Part shown: in pieces, positions 1 through 10,556 of the stretch
Position numbering within the stretch: position 1 is the stretch's first letter
How the letters are laid out: each line of letters begins with the position of its first letter
Assembly: GCA_029718625.1 (NCBI GenBank)
Contig: CM056388.1
Coordinates: forward strand, 2,118,411 to 2,182,410
DNA: 64,000 nt
Direction of reading: 5' to 3'
From: Synaphobranchus kaupii
Lineage: Eukaryota > Chordata > Actinopteri > Anguilliformes > Synaphobranchidae
Notes under the pieces: generated by a model
Database searches by the model: none
Told to the model about the DNA's origin: nothing
The model's input: the letters and a program-made list of their open reading frames with translations, nothing else
Translations under genes and position numbers: made by a program

Positions 1-95
1 GATGAGAGAGAGAGAGGGAGAGAGAGAGAGGATGAGAGAGATTGTAGTTTCTGACCCTCTGCAGGTTTCCCAGTGCAGTTTTTCCAACTTTTCTT

Positions 96-3000
96 GTGGA
101 GGGAAGGTGGGTAATAGTGAGCGTGGGGGAGAAAGTGCGGGTGGAGGGAAGATGGGTAATAGTGAGCGTGGGGGAGAAAGTGCGGGTGGGGGGAAGATGG
201 GTAATAGTGAGCGTGGGGGAGAAAGTGCGGGTGGAGGGAAGATGGGTAATAGTGAGCGTGGGGGAGAAAGTGCGGGTGGAGGGAAGATGGGTAATAGTGA
301 GCGTGGGGGAGAAAGTGCGGGTGGAGGGAAGATGGGTAATAGTGAGCGTGGGGGAGAAAGTGCGGGTGGAGGGAAGATGGGTAATAGTGAGCGTGGGGGA
401 GAAAGTGCGGGTGGAGGGAAGATGGGTAATAGTGAGCGTGGGGGAGAAAGTGCGGGTGGAGGGAAGATGGGTAATAGTGAGCGTGGGGGAGAAAGTGCGG
501 GTGGAGGGAAGATGGGTAATAGTGAGCGTGGGGGAGAAAGTGCGGGTGGAGGGAAGATGGGTAATAGTGAGCGTGGGGGAGAAAGTGCGGGTGGAGGGAA
601 GATGGGTAATAGTGAGCGTGGGGGAGAAAGTGCGGGTGGGGGGAAGATGGGTAATAGTGAGCGTGGGGGAGAAAGTGCGGGTGGAAGGAAGATGGGTAAT
701 AGTGAGCGTGGGGGAGAAAGTGCGGGTGGAGGGAAGATGGGTAATAGTGAGCGTGGGGGAGAAAGTGCGGGTGGGGGGAAGATGGGTAATAGTGAGCGTG
801 GGGGAGAAAGTGCGGGTGGGGGGAAGATGGGTAATAGTGAGCGTGGGGGAGAAAGTGCGGGTGGAGGGAGGATGGGTAATAGCGTGGGGGAGAAAGTGCG
901 GGTGGGGGGAAGATGGGTAATAGTGAGCATGGGGGAGAAAGTGCGGGTGGGGGGAAGATGGGTAATAGTGAGCGTGAAAGCGTGGGGGAGAAAGTGCGGG
1001 TGGAGGGAAGATGGGTAATAGTGAGCGTGGGGGAGAAAGTGCGGGTGGGGGGAAGATGGGTAATAGTGAGCGTGGGGGAGAAAGTGCGGGTGGGGGGAAG
1101 ATGGGTAATAGTGAGCGTGGGGGAGAAAGTGCGGGTGGAAGGAAGATGGGTAATAGTGAGCGTGGGGGAGAAAGTGCGGGTGGAGGGAAGATGGGTAATA
1201 GTGAGCGTGGGGGAGAAAGTGCGGGTGGGGGGAAGATGGGTAATAGTGAGCGTGGGGGAGAAAGTGCGGGTGGGGGGAAGATGGGTAATAGTGAGCGTGG
1301 GGGAGAAAGTGCGGGTGGAGGGAAGATGGGTAATAGTGAGCGTGGGGGAGAAAGTGCGGGTGGGGGGAAGATGGGTAATAGTGAGCGTGGGGGAGAAAGT
1401 GCGGGTGGGGGGAAGATGGGTAATAGTGAGCGTGAAAGCGTGGGGGAGAAAGTGCGGGTGGAGGGAAGATGGGTAATAGTGAGCGTGGGGGAGAAAGTGC
1501 GGGTGGAGGGAAGATGGGTAATAGTGAGCGTGGGGGAGAAAGTGCGGGTGGGGGGAAGATGGGTAATAGTGAGCGTGGGGGAGAAAGTGCGGGTGGAAGG
1601 AAGATGGGTAATAGTGAGCGTGGGGGAGAAAGTGCGGGTGGAGGGAAGATGGGTAATAGTGAGCGTGGGGGAGAAAGTGCGGGTGGAGGGAAGATGGGTA
1701 ATAGTGAGCGTGGGGGAGAAAGTGCGGGTGGGGGGAAGATGGGTAATAGTGAGCGTGGGGGAGAAAGTGTGGGTGGGGGGAAGATGGGTAATAGTGAGCG
1801 TGGGGGAGAAAGTGCGGGTGGAGGGAAGATGGGTAATAGTGAGCGTGGGGGAGAAAGTGCGGGTGGAGGGAAGATGGGTAATAGTGAGCGTGGGGGAGAA
1901 AGTGCGGGTGGGGGGAAGATGGGTAATAGTGAGCGTGGGGGAGAAAGTGCGGGTGGGGGGAAGATGGGTAATAGTGAGCGGGGGGGAGAAAGTGCGGGTG
2001 GAGGGAAGATGGGCAATAGTGAGCGTGGGGGAGAAAGTGCGGGTGGAGGGAAGATGGGTAATAGTGAGCGTGGGGGAGAAAGTGCGGGTGGAGGGAAGAT
2101 GGGTAATAGTGAGCGTGGGGGAGAAAGTGCGGGTGGAAGGAAGATGGGTAATAGTGAGCGTGGGGGAGAAAGTGCGGGTGGGGGGAAGATGGGTAATAGT
2201 GAGCGTGGGGGAGAAAGTGCGGGTGGAAGGAAGATGGGTAATAGTGAGCGTGGGGGGAAAAGTGCGGGTGGAGGGAAGATGGGTAATAGTGAGCATGGGG
2301 GAGAAAGTGCGGGTGGAAGGAAGATGGGTAATAGTGAGCGTGGGGGAGAAAGTGCGGGTGGAGGGAAGATGGGTAATAGTGAGCGTGGGGGAGAAAGTGC
2401 GGGTGGGGGGAAGATGGGTAATAGTGAGCGTGGGGGAGAAAGTGCGGGTGGGGGGAAGATGGGTAATAGTGAGCGTGGGGGAGAAAGTGCGGGTGGAGGG
2501 AAGATGGGTAATAGTGAGCGTGGGGGAGAAAGTGCGGGTGGGGGGAAGATGGGTAATAGTGAGCGTGGGGGAGAAAGTGCGGGTGGAGGGAAGATGGGTA
2601 ATAGTGAGCGTGGGGGAGAAAGTGCGGGTGGAGGGAAGATGGGTAATAGTGAGTGTGGGGGAGAAAGTGCGGGTGGGGGGAAGATGGGTAATAGTGAGCG
2701 TGGGGGAGAAAGTGCGGGTGGGGGGAAGGTGGGTAATAGTGAGCGTGGGGGAGAAAGTGCGGGTGGGGGGAAGATGGGTAATAGTGAGCGTGGGGGAGAA
2801 AGTGCGGGTGGGGGGAAGATGGGTAATAGTGAGCGTGGGGGAGAAAGTGCGGGTGGGGGGAAGATGGGTAATAGTGAGCGTGGGGGAGAAAGTGCGGGTG
2901 GAGGGAAGATGGGTAATAGTGAGCGTGGGGGAGAAAGTGCGGGTGGAGGGAAGGTGGGTAATAGTGAGCGTGGGGGAGAAAGTGCGGGTGGGGGGAAGAT

Positions 3001-4497
3001 GGGTAATAGTGAGCGTGGGGGAGAAAGTGCGGGTGGAGGGAAGATGGGTAATAGTGAGCGTGGGGGAGAAAGTGCGGGTGGAGGGAAGATGGGTAATAGT
3101 GAGCGTGGGGGAGAAAGTGCGGGTGGAGGGAAGATGGGTAATAGTGAGCGTGGGGGAGAAAGTGCGGGTGGAGGGAAGATGGGTAATAGTGAGCGTGGGG
3201 GAGAAAGTGCGGGTGGGGGGAAGATGGGTAATAGTGAGCGTGGGGGAGAAAGTGCGGGTGGAGGGAAGATGGGTAATAGTGAGCGTGGGGGGAAAAGTGC
3301 GGGTGGAGGGAAGATGGGTAATAGTGAGCATGGGGGAGAAAGTGCGGGTGGAAGGAAGATGGGTAATAGTGAGCGTGGGGGAGAAAGTGCGGGTGGAGGG
3401 AAGATGGGTAATAGTGAGCGTGGGGGAGAAAGTGCGGGTGGGGGGAAGATGGGTAATAGTGAGCGTGGGGGAGAAAGTGCGGGTGGGGGGAAGATGGGTA
3501 ATAGTGAGCGTGGGGGAGAAAGTGCGGGTGGAGGGAAGATGGGTAATAGTGAGCGTGGGGGAGAAAGTGCGGGTGGGGGGAAGATGGGTAATAGTGAGCG
3601 TGGGGGAGAAAGTGCGGGTGGAGGGAAGATGGGTAATAGTGAGCGTGGGGGAGAAAGTGCGGGTGGAGGGAAGATGGGTAATAGTGAGTGTGGGGGAGAA
3701 AGTGCGGGTGGGGGGAAGATGGGTAATAGTGAGCGTGGGGGAGAAAGTGCGGGTGGGGGGAAGGTGGGTAATAGTGAGCGTGGGGGAGAAAGTGCGGGTG
3801 GGGGGAAGATGGGTAATAGTGAGCGTGGGGGAGAAAGTGCGGGTGGGGGGAAGATGGGTAATAGTGAGCGTGGGGGAGAAAGTGCGGGTGGGGGGAAGAT
3901 GGGTAATAGTGAGCGTGGGGGAGAAAGTGCGGGTGGAGGGAAGATGGGTAATAGTGAGCGTGGGGGAGAAAGTGCGGGTGGAGGGAAGGTGGGTAATAGT
4001 GAGCGTGGGGGAGAAAGTGCGGGTGGGGGGAAGATGGGTAATAGTGAGCGTGGGGGAGAAAGTGCGGGTGGAGGGAAGATGGGTAATAGTGAGCGTGGGG
4101 GAGAAAGTGCGGGTGGAGGGAAGATGGGTAATAGTGAGCGTGGGGGAGAAAGTGCGGGTGGAGGGAAGATGGGTAATAGTGAGCGTGGGGGAGAAAGTGC
4201 GGGTGGAGGGAAGATGGGTAATAGTGAGCGTGGGGGAGAAAGTGCGGGTGGGGGGAAGATGGGTAATAGTGAGCGTGGGGGAGAAAGTGCGGGTGGAGGG
4301 AAGATGGGTAATAGTGAGCGTGGGGGAGAAAGTGCGGGTGGAGGGAAGATGGGTAATAGTGAGCGTGGGGGAGAAAGTGCGGGTGGAGGGAAGATGGGTA
4401 ATAGTGAGCGTGGGGGAGAAAGTGCGGGTGGAGGGAAGATGGGTAATAGTGAGCGTGGGGGAGAAAGTGCGGGTGGAGGGAAGATGGGTAATAGTGA
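96..4497. repeat. 45-bp minisatellite, about 97 units
   Basis: This is a tandem array of a G-rich 45-bp unit, one junction of which reads AAGATGGGTAATAGTGAGCG. Units differ mainly at one position (GGTGGAGGG, GGTGGGGGG or GGTGGAAGG). Because 45 is divisible by 3, two forward frames stay open and give 15-residue repeats. The third frame reads TAA TAG TGA in every unit. An 8-bp insertion near 973 and 1431 and a short deletion near 881 shift the frame. A block of 23 units (1035 bp) is duplicated: rare variants at 2257/3292, 2651/3686, 2726/3761 and 2951/3986 all recur at exactly that spacing. The plus strand has several GGG runs per unit and could form G-quadruplexes. There is no sign that it is a gene. 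Confidence 0.97.
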
Positions 4498-5520
4498 ACT
4501 TACTAGTGTAAGCACAGAAAACCTTTTCCAGACGGGCATGGATTGAGAATAGTGGCATGCAGTTGGAAAGGTAGATGCTGCCTACCTTCTGAAAACCCCC
4601 CCCCCAAAAATCATTAAATTGTGTAAGATTGTTCATTGACTTTTGACCTTTGACATGATGAGACATGGCAGGTAGAGAGAAATCCTCTCTCTCCTGTAGC
4701 TATTCCCCTTAGTTTGGCTGGACGTGGGGATGGTAGGAGTAGTAAGAAGATGGTGTCATGGCTGCTCTTTGATTCACTGAGCCACTGATCCTGGAGCAGA
4801 CGCATCTGAGGGTGGGTGCCCCGGTCCGACCACGTTCACATCATACACTGGTCTCAGATCAGCTGCTTTTACACGAGCGCTGGTCTCAAAAATTAGCATT
4901 TTTGCAATGGGGCATAAGTAATATATTTTTACAATTTAAATTACTGAAACCCCATTTTTCATTTGCTTTGGCCACTGCTAACCCTCGTAGCTGTGTGTAA
5001 TGGGGAAGAAAGGAACACTAGTTTAATTTTGTTATTCAGATTTACACACAAAGCTCACTACGGTTTAATGTGGGCCTCAGGGTAATGCAGAGTAATTGCT
5101 TTGTCAAGTTGTTTCTCATAAAAGGAAGATAAAAAAAAAAGGTATTTGAAATCTTTCCATCAGCAAAATTATATTGAAATCGACACATAAACCAACAAAA
5201 ATGCTCATTCTGGAACACAAGGGGAGTTCTTCAGTACTGGCATCCTTCTCTTTGATAAATGAAATCTAAATAAATAAAGCTAATTAAAAGCCCTCAGGTC
5301 TGTATCAGTCTCTGCATCACTTGCTGTTTGTAAGATTCAGTCGGCAGTATTGAGTCCCTTTCAGTCCCTGTGAGAACCAGCCACTCCCTGAATCATTTGT
5401 AATTTGTGTCCCTGAAATACCTCGTTAAATTGGAGAATTAACTGCTGGAGTATTTTTGCACTGATATATCCCCTCACCACCTTCCCTGTACTGTACCCCC
5501 TAAGCTGTGACCCCCTGAGC
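4498..5520. other. Unique AT-rich DNA with no gene seen
   Basis: This stretch holds a C run near 4597-4605 and an A run near 5131-5140. At 4644-4656 TGACCTTTGACAT resembles a nuclear-receptor direct repeat with 1-bp spacing, on the minus strand. I see no convincing exon or known repeat. Confidence 0.6.
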
Positions 5521-5522
5521 AA

Positions 5523-5574
<52 letters not shown>

Positions 5575-5593
5575 TAACCCTAACCCTAACCCT
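5521..5593. repeat. CT microsatellite ending in telomere-like repeats
   Basis: A (CT)n tract of about 50 bp runs directly into three TAACCC hexamers at 5575-5593. It then becomes CT-rich DNA up to the first LINE tail. It is the left part of a CT tract that holds three LINE 3' ends in series. Confidence 0.9.
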
Positions 5594-5610
5594 CTCCCTC
5601 TCCCTTACCC

Positions 5611-5706
5611 TTGCCTGTGTGAGTGGATGTTCTTTTAAGGCTTAGAATATGTCAACACGTAGGTCTCTCCAGTTTTCCTTTTTGTTTGTGCAATAAAGGA
5701 GACCTA
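5611..5706 (+). mobile_element. 5'-truncated LINE 3' end, copy A
   Basis: About 95 bp of 3' UTR with the polyadenylation-like signal CAATAAAGGAGACC, followed directly by a CT microsatellite. A closely similar sequence lies on the minus strand at about 32107-32212, which shows that this is a dispersed element. It has no coding sequence. I place it in the Tx1 group because of its shape, its CT-tract setting and its neighbours, so the family is inferred. Confidence 0.65.
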
Positions 5707-5738
5707 AAAGTCAAGTCTCCCTCTCTCTCTCTCTCTTC

Positions 5739-6179
5739 TGTGGGGAAGGGAAGTCGGCGTTCCATCTGTTTGCCCATTGTGAGCGCATGTCAGCCTTATT
5801 TGCGTTGCTGAAGAACTTGTGTGGGAGGCTTGGGGTGGTTTTTGATATGGGGGTTTTTATCATGGGTCCAGGGTACAGTGTCAAGCACAAGCACAGGCTA
5901 CAAATAGTGAATTTTTTATTTGGACAAGCAAAGCTCGCAATATGGCTCACAAGGAGAAACAAAATAGAAGAGGGGCAGGTAACTGATCCATTGCTGGTTT
6001 TTAGGGGGATGGTTTTGGAACGGCTTAAAATAGAATATGTGTATTTTAAATTGCATAGCAATGTACATAAATTGAAGGAAGTCTGGTGTGTAAATGAGGC
6101 GATTTGTGCAGTTGATGATGAGGCTACAAGGTGTGCCTCTGAGGGGAAAAAAATAAAAACAAAAACAACTTTGTACTAA
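5739..6179 (+). pseudogene. Tx1-type LINE ORF2, C-terminal fragment
   Basis: The open frame enters from the CT tract and codes for about 146 residues of the C-terminal tail of an L1/Tx1-group ORF2 protein. It begins with a C...HLFAHC zinc-knuckle-like motif. It continues through VNFLFGQAKLAIWLTRRNKI and a basic segment, and ends in VWCVNEAICAVDDE. The copies at 7337-7474 and 30040-30324 align with it over the stretch R.MV..R(L/V).(V/I)...Y. The endonuclease and reverse transcriptase domains are missing. The stop codon is the TAA that also serves as target duplication of the inserted Harbinger element. The first ATG (5787) is inside the domain and is not a true start. The copy is dead because of its truncation. 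Confidence 0.8.
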
Positions 6180-7127
6180 GGGCCAAATCCACAAAAGGAT
6201 TGCACAGCGTTTGCCCGGGCAAACCCTGTGCAAATGAGTCAAAAAAATTGCATCCAATCCACAAAGCACATGCAAAGGCTGAAAGGTATAGCAAACTACA
6301 CCGACGAGCAAATAGCTCCACGGCTGCACCCCTCTCATTTAAATGTATGTAAATTAAGTACTTGCCTGCAAAATTGCCCCAAGGAAGCCTTGCGTGTAAT
6401 CCACAAACACCATGAGCTAATTGCCACACACAGTTAGAGAGGTGCAAATACCACTTTTGAAAAGCAAGTATTAACCGGACGAATTGGATGATAAACCTCT
6501 TAAGGCCTATTTTGTCGCGAATTAGCGACAAACCAACTCTTTTCAGAAACGGCCTGATATGAATGTGCATTGAATAATATAACACAAAACCTCTATTTAT
6601 TTTTTCTTTTGAAAGTAAATTCCGTCCATAAGGGGATTTAAGGGCGAGACATAACAGACTGATATTTCTGAAAAAAAAAGTGTGGTCTGTCATTTTCATT
6701 AAGAACCAATCTGTGTCCTGAAATATGGAGAAAAGCCTGAAACACTTTTTGCAACTGACTCCCAAATATGGTTTCTCTCACTTGGGGTGAGATTCCGCGA
6801 CTGCAATTTAGCTGCATGTCTCTGCACCTCGTTGGTGAGGACATGCAACTCGGTTGCAGAAAATTTTAATTTGCGCTTTCTCTCTGCCATTGTCGTTGAT
6901 ATTGTGTTCTTGGCACAAGCCAATATATAGGCTGCCACATGGCTAATTGCAATCATCGGTGCAAAGTGCAGACAGGTGGCAAATTTGTGGGCGTGTTTGC
7001 CCGGGCATATCATTGGAGCAAAATCTTTTGTGGATACCGTGGTAAACTGGTGAGGATTGCTTTTGCAATCTCTGTATTAACTTTGAGCTAATTGCCAGGA
7101 GCAATCCGTTCTTTGTGGATTTGGCCC
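6180..7127. mobile_element. Harbinger/PIF-type non-autonomous transposon
   Basis: The 948-bp element has terminal inverted repeats GGGCCAAATCCACAAA and TTTGTGGATTTGGCCC. It is flanked by TAA at 6177-6179 and 7128-7130, the 3-bp TWA duplication known for Harbinger elements. Palindromes of the type TTTGCCCGGGCAAA lie near both ends (6210-6223 and 6996-7007), and a perfect 8-bp stem TTTGTCGC/GCGACAAA lies at 6511-6532. On the minus strand it carries a Myb/SANT-like fragment. I see no DDE transposase, so it would need one supplied from elsewhere. It interrupts Tx1 copy B and is therefore younger than that insertion. Confidence 0.88.
6699..6890 (-). CDS. Myb/SANT-like protein fragment of Harbinger
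   Basis: The reading frame from ATG 6888-6890 gives 63 residues. They start MAERKRKLKFSATELHVL and contain the Trp of NHIWESVAKSV. A basic start, an F-[ST]-x-x-E-L-x-V-L helix and a later Trp are typical of the MADF/Myb-SANT DNA-binding proteins encoded next to Harbinger transposases, which bind the element ends. It is shorter than a usual family member and ends after FRTQIGS. The neighbouring frame at 6638-6844 may hold a frameshifted continuation. It is probably a decayed gene. An upstream in-frame ATG at 7013 exists but lies near the terminal region, so I prefer 6890. Confidence 0.6.
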   Translation of the reverse strand: MAERKRKLKFSATELHVLTNEVQRHAAKLQSRNLTPSERNHIWESVAKSVSGFSPYFRTQIGS

Positions 7128-7292
7128 TAAGGGTTTTATTTGGGTCTTTGGAACAATTTCTTTTTGTGTTTTGTCCTTTTAATATATTGTTAGGAATAAT
7201 GATATGATTTGAAGGTCATGGTTTGTTTCTTGTAAATAGTTTCCTGGCATTGTTTCAATAAAGGGGACATAAAAATAAAAAAAATAAAAATC

Positions 7293-7336
7293 TCTCTCTC
7301 TCTCCCTCCCTCCCCCTCTATCCCTCTCTTTTTTTT
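7293..7336. repeat. CT-rich microsatellite between LINE copies B and C
   Basis: A short CT/CCCT tract lies between the tail of LINE copy B and the truncated start of copy C. It is part of the same original microsatellite that received all three insertions. Confidence 0.8.
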
Positions 7337-7474
7337 AAAAGGATGGTAAAAGCCAGAGTTAATGTTGATTTTGCGTATTATAAGTCTATGAGCACCTGGA
7401 GGATTACAAAGGAGCAGTATGCTCTGTATCGGATGGTGAACTATTATTTGCGAATGCCTTTGAGTGACACCTGA
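7337..7474 (+). pseudogene. Tx1-type LINE ORF2, last 45 residues
   Basis: A very short C-terminal remnant of the ORF2 protein, without the zinc-knuckle segment. It is assigned from alignment of the pattern M(V/F)..R(V/L).(V/I)..(A/V)Y(Y/F) with the two larger copies at 5739-6179 and 30040-30324. It cannot have a function of its own. Confidence 0.65.
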
Positions 7475-7648
7475 GTGTCTTTTCTTACCTTTTTTCTCAT
7501 TTGTCTTTTGTAGTTTCTGTCTTGCTTTTTGAGATTTGCATGTGTTGATTTGTCTTTATGTTTTGTTTTGTTTTTTTCTTTTAAAGATTTGCGTGTTTTT
7601 TATTTGGTTGGGTTGGTAAATAGATAAATAAAGGGAGTTGTTAAAATT
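7337..7648 (+). mobile_element. 5'-truncated Tx1-type LINE, copy C
   Basis: A 138-bp coding remnant (7337-7474) is followed by a T-rich 3' UTR. The UTR ends in AAATAAAGGGAGTTG and an A-rich stretch, then CT repeats. The coding part gives about 45 residues. In it, RMVKARVNVDFAYYKSMSTW aligns with the equivalent part of copies B and D, and the stop is TGA at 7472-7474. Its tail differs from that of copy B, so it is a different subfamily using the same CT target. Confidence 0.72.
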
Positions 7649-7792
7649 AATTTCTCTTTCTCTCTCTGCCTCACGCTCTGTCTCTCTCTCTCTCATCACC
7701 TCTCTCGGTGGAAGCTCATCAGCATCACCCTCTTTTCCCAGAGGCCTCTCTTCCAAACATGTCCCCCAGCTGCAGCGCCCTACTTAGCCTCT
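7649..7792. repeat. CT microsatellite and spacer
   Basis: CT-rich repeats to about 7700 close the run of three LINE tails. About 90 bp of unique DNA follow before the 63-bp array. Confidence 0.7.
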
Positions 7793-8170
7793 CCCTTCAA
7801 ATCCGGGTGTGCTTGATCCTGTCCCACACAGGGAGCTGAACCCTATCTTTAGCCTCCCTTCAAATCCGGGTGTGCTTGATCCTGTCCCACACAGGGAGCT
7901 GAACCCTATCTTTAGCCTCCCTTCAAATCCGGGTGTGCTTGATCCTGTCCCACACAGGGAGCTGAACCCTATCTTTAGCCTCCCTTCAAATCCGGGTGTG
8001 CTTGATCCTGTCCCACACAGGGAGCTGAACCCTATCTTTAGCCTCCCTTCAAATCCGGGTGTGCTTGATCCTGTCCCACACAGGGAGCTGAACCCTATCT
8101 TTAGCCTCCCTTCAAATCCGGGTGTGCTTGATCCTGTCCCACACAGGGAGCTGAACCCTATCTTTAGCTT
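7793..8170. repeat. 63-bp minisatellite, 6 units
   Basis: Six almost identical 63-bp units, the first starting at CCCTTCAAATCCGGGTGTGC, with starts at 7793, 7856 and every 63 bp after. Because 63 is divisible by 3, a 21-residue periodic frame stays open on the plus strand. There is no gene signature. Confidence 0.95.
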
Positions 8171-9383
8171 GACTCCTGTTTGTTTGTGTGTTTGTGCATA
8201 AGAAGCCAGGCAGATGAAGCAGGAATGTCACGCTGGAATATGTGTGCATTCGCCCGGCACGGCACATGAGACGTTCTCCCCGCGCTGCGCTGTAATTATT
8301 TATCGATCCTAATTGGGTCAGATTTTCTCTGCCGCCGAGGCATATGATTGTTGTTTTTTATCTTGAAAAAATACGAATGATTTCTCGTTTTCGTAAAGGC
8401 CGGACTGGGCACGTGTCAAAGCCGAGGATCATGGAAAGGTGACGCAACGGCGGCCTGTGAGATGGACAGATGCATGGGTGGGCTGGGTGCCATGCTGCCA
8501 GTCTCAGTCGGCATGGTGCCTGAACGGGTAAAAAATAATTATAATAATAATAAATAAGAACGATAAAATCATTAAATGGTGTGCGATTGTTCATTCACAG
8601 TGCGGTATATGGGTAGGACACACCCCCAAAAGACTTTTCCCCCCAAAAGACTTTTCCCCAGGCATCAACACCGCCACTGTGTGTGTGCGTATGTGCGTGT
8701 GTGAGTGCATGTGTGAGTTTTTGAGTGTGTAAGGGCGTGCTGAAATGAGTCAGGTCAGGTGACCCAGTGAGGGCAACCACGCCCGGCTTGCCCATGTTTC
8801 GCCCACCTGACCTGCTTTCCCGTGTGACCGTTGAGCTTTCGGACGCTCGGTTTGGGGTTTGGGGGCGGGGGGTGGGGGGGTCGTGAGAGAGGACTCAGGG
8901 AGCGGGTGTGAGTTTTTGAGTGTGTGCATGTGTGTGTGTGTGTGCGTGTGCGTGTGCGGGTATTATTAACGGATGATGAATGACAGTCCCTGTGAGTCCA
9001 TTTAATATAAACCAATGTGTGTGTCTGTCAAAGCCTCTCTTCAGCTAACATCAATCTGTGATTTGAGAGGGGGAAAAAAACACTAGTAAAGGATAGAAAA
9101 GAGGAGAGAGAAGCAGAGGGGAGTTTTAAATATCGTGGAGCGGCCTCCGTGTGTCACGGCAATGAGGTGTTGTCGTCTTTTGAAGGCGCCGTGTGGCCCT
9201 CGTTTGGGACGGATCTCAGAACGGCATCAAAGACGAACACCTTTATTACCCAGCTTAATAATTGAGGAGCCGGTGATTCCTGGGGTCACAGCGTTCCTGT
9301 GAGGTTGAGGCACAGAGAGTATATTTATTGCGGCGTTGTCACAGGATAATAGACGGCAGAAGTGAGACTCGCACTAAGAGGCC
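8171..9383. other. Unique DNA with GT and AAT microsatellites
   Basis: 8200-8400 is unique and holds a TAATTATTTATCGATCCTAA stretch that could be a conserved non-coding element. An (AAT)n run is at 8535-8552. GT/TG-rich tracts lie at about 8678-8725 and 8905-8960, with a G-rich run at 8848-8880. No gene is seen. Confidence 0.6.
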
Positions 9384-9901
9384 TACTTTGCATTCAGGTT
9401 TGAGCAGAGAGATGGGTCTCTACTTTGCATTCAGGTTTGAGCAGAGAGATGGGTCTCTACTTTGCATTCAGGTTTGAGCAGAGAGATGGGTCTCTACTTT
9501 GCATTCAGGTTTGAGCAGAGAGATGGGTCTCTATTTTGCATTCAGGTTTGAGCAGAGAGATGGGTCTCTACTTTGCATTCAGGTTTGAGCAGAGAGATGG
9601 GTCTCTACTTTGCATTCAGGTTTGAGCAGAGAGATGGGTCTCTATTTTGCATTCAGGTTTGAGCAGAGAGATGGGTCTCTACTTTGCATTCAGGTTTGAG
9701 CAGAGAGATGGGTCTCTACTTTGCATTCAGGTTTGAGCAGAGAGATGGGTCTCTACTTTGCATTCAGGTTTGAGCAGAGAGATGGGTCTCTACTTTGCAT
9801 TCAGGTTTGAGCAGAGAGATGGGTCTCTACTTTGCATTCAGGTTTGAGCAGAGAGATGGGTCTCTACTTTGCATTCAGGTTTGAGCAGAGAGATGGGTCT
9901 C
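9384..9901. repeat. 37-bp minisatellite, 14 units
   Basis: Fourteen units of 37 bp start TACTTTGCATTCAGG and end GATGGGTCTC. They are almost invariant, with TATTTT instead of TACTTT in two units. Such low divergence points to recent expansion or ongoing homogenisation. Confidence 0.96.
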
Positions 9902-10278
9902 CATTGTACCTCCCTCTCAGAAGCCTGCACAGGGGGTTTAATTAAAGAAGTTATTTTTAACTTGCGGGAAATCCTGGGAATTCGACTGGCAGCTAATCAC
10001 CCCGGCGACAGGCGTCTAGCGCCTATCGTCTGATTCTCCTGTTCCCGTTTTCGTTTCCCTTCAACGCCGGCTCTGATGGCCTGTCATTGTCAGGATCATT
10101 GCCGTCGTCGCCGTCCTCGTCTTGCGAAGACGGGACATCTGACGTTTGTCTCATTGAAGTTCCTGGAGGGCCTGATACATGGATTTCATTATTCACCAAT
10201 CGAGTGTGTGATCTGTAAATTTAGCTGCATTTACTGACAGTCTTGTGGAGGATGAACGGTCAAAGACCTGTAGAATAG
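9902..10278. other. Unique DNA, no gene seen
   Basis: It contains TTTAATTAAAGAAGTTATTT and a CG-rich stretch around 10100-10140. No reading frame or repeat is recognised. Confidence 0.5.
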
Positions 10279-10427
10279 TCTAATCTATTCACTGTGGTCT
10301 ATGGTGGTTTCCCATTTCACATGGTCTAATCTATTCACTGTGGTCTATGGTGGTTTCCCATTTCACATGGTCTAATCTATTCACTGTGGTCTATGGTGGT
10401 TTCCCATTTCACATGGTCTAATCTATG
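10279..10427. repeat. 46-bp tandem repeat, 3.2 units
   Basis: Units starting TCTAATCTATTCACTGTGG lie at 10279, 10325 and 10371, with a partial fourth at 10417. They are essentially identical. Confidence 0.93.
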
Positions 10428-10436
10428 AGTGAGCCG

Positions 10437-10556
10437 GCCCAGCACTGCTGTACAACCAGCTAGTTTAGCTAAGCAGGGTGTTTGGAGTAAGCACAAAAAC
10501 CAGGAATGGATGTGTATGGTGGCTCTCCAGGATCATGCTCCCCACACTCCTACTGT
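10437..10556 (+). repeat. Interspersed repeat with 5S-rRNA-like motif
   Basis: The 13-mer AGCTAAGCAGGGT at 10467-10479 equals the box A region of vertebrate 5S rRNA. The following part (ACCAGGAATGGATG...GGTGGCTCTCCAGGA) resembles the minus-strand sequence at 34798-34862, so it looks like a dispersed family. A 5S-derived (SINE3-like) origin is possible but unproven. Confidence 0.4.

Larger units (their letters stand above)
5739..7292 (+). mobile_element. 5'-truncated Tx1-type LINE, copy B, interrupted
   Basis: The element starts at a CT microsatellite with the C-terminal part of a Tx1-type reverse transcriptase. It is interrupted at 6180-7127 by a Harbinger-type element and resumes at 7128 or 7131 with a 3' UTR. 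The UTR ends in CAATAAAGGGGACATAAAA, an A-rich stretch and then a new CT microsatellite from about 7292. The 5' truncation is typical of LINE retrotransposition. Having CT tracts at both ends fits insertion into a (TC)n target. Confidence 0.8.

Noticed and set aside
96..4546. Very long plus-strand frames (over 1000 codons) read as a repetitive protein gene
   Set aside because: They are the two stop-free frames of a 45-bp tandem repeat. Frame swaps by indels do not respect one protein, and no domain, start context or splice signal is seen.
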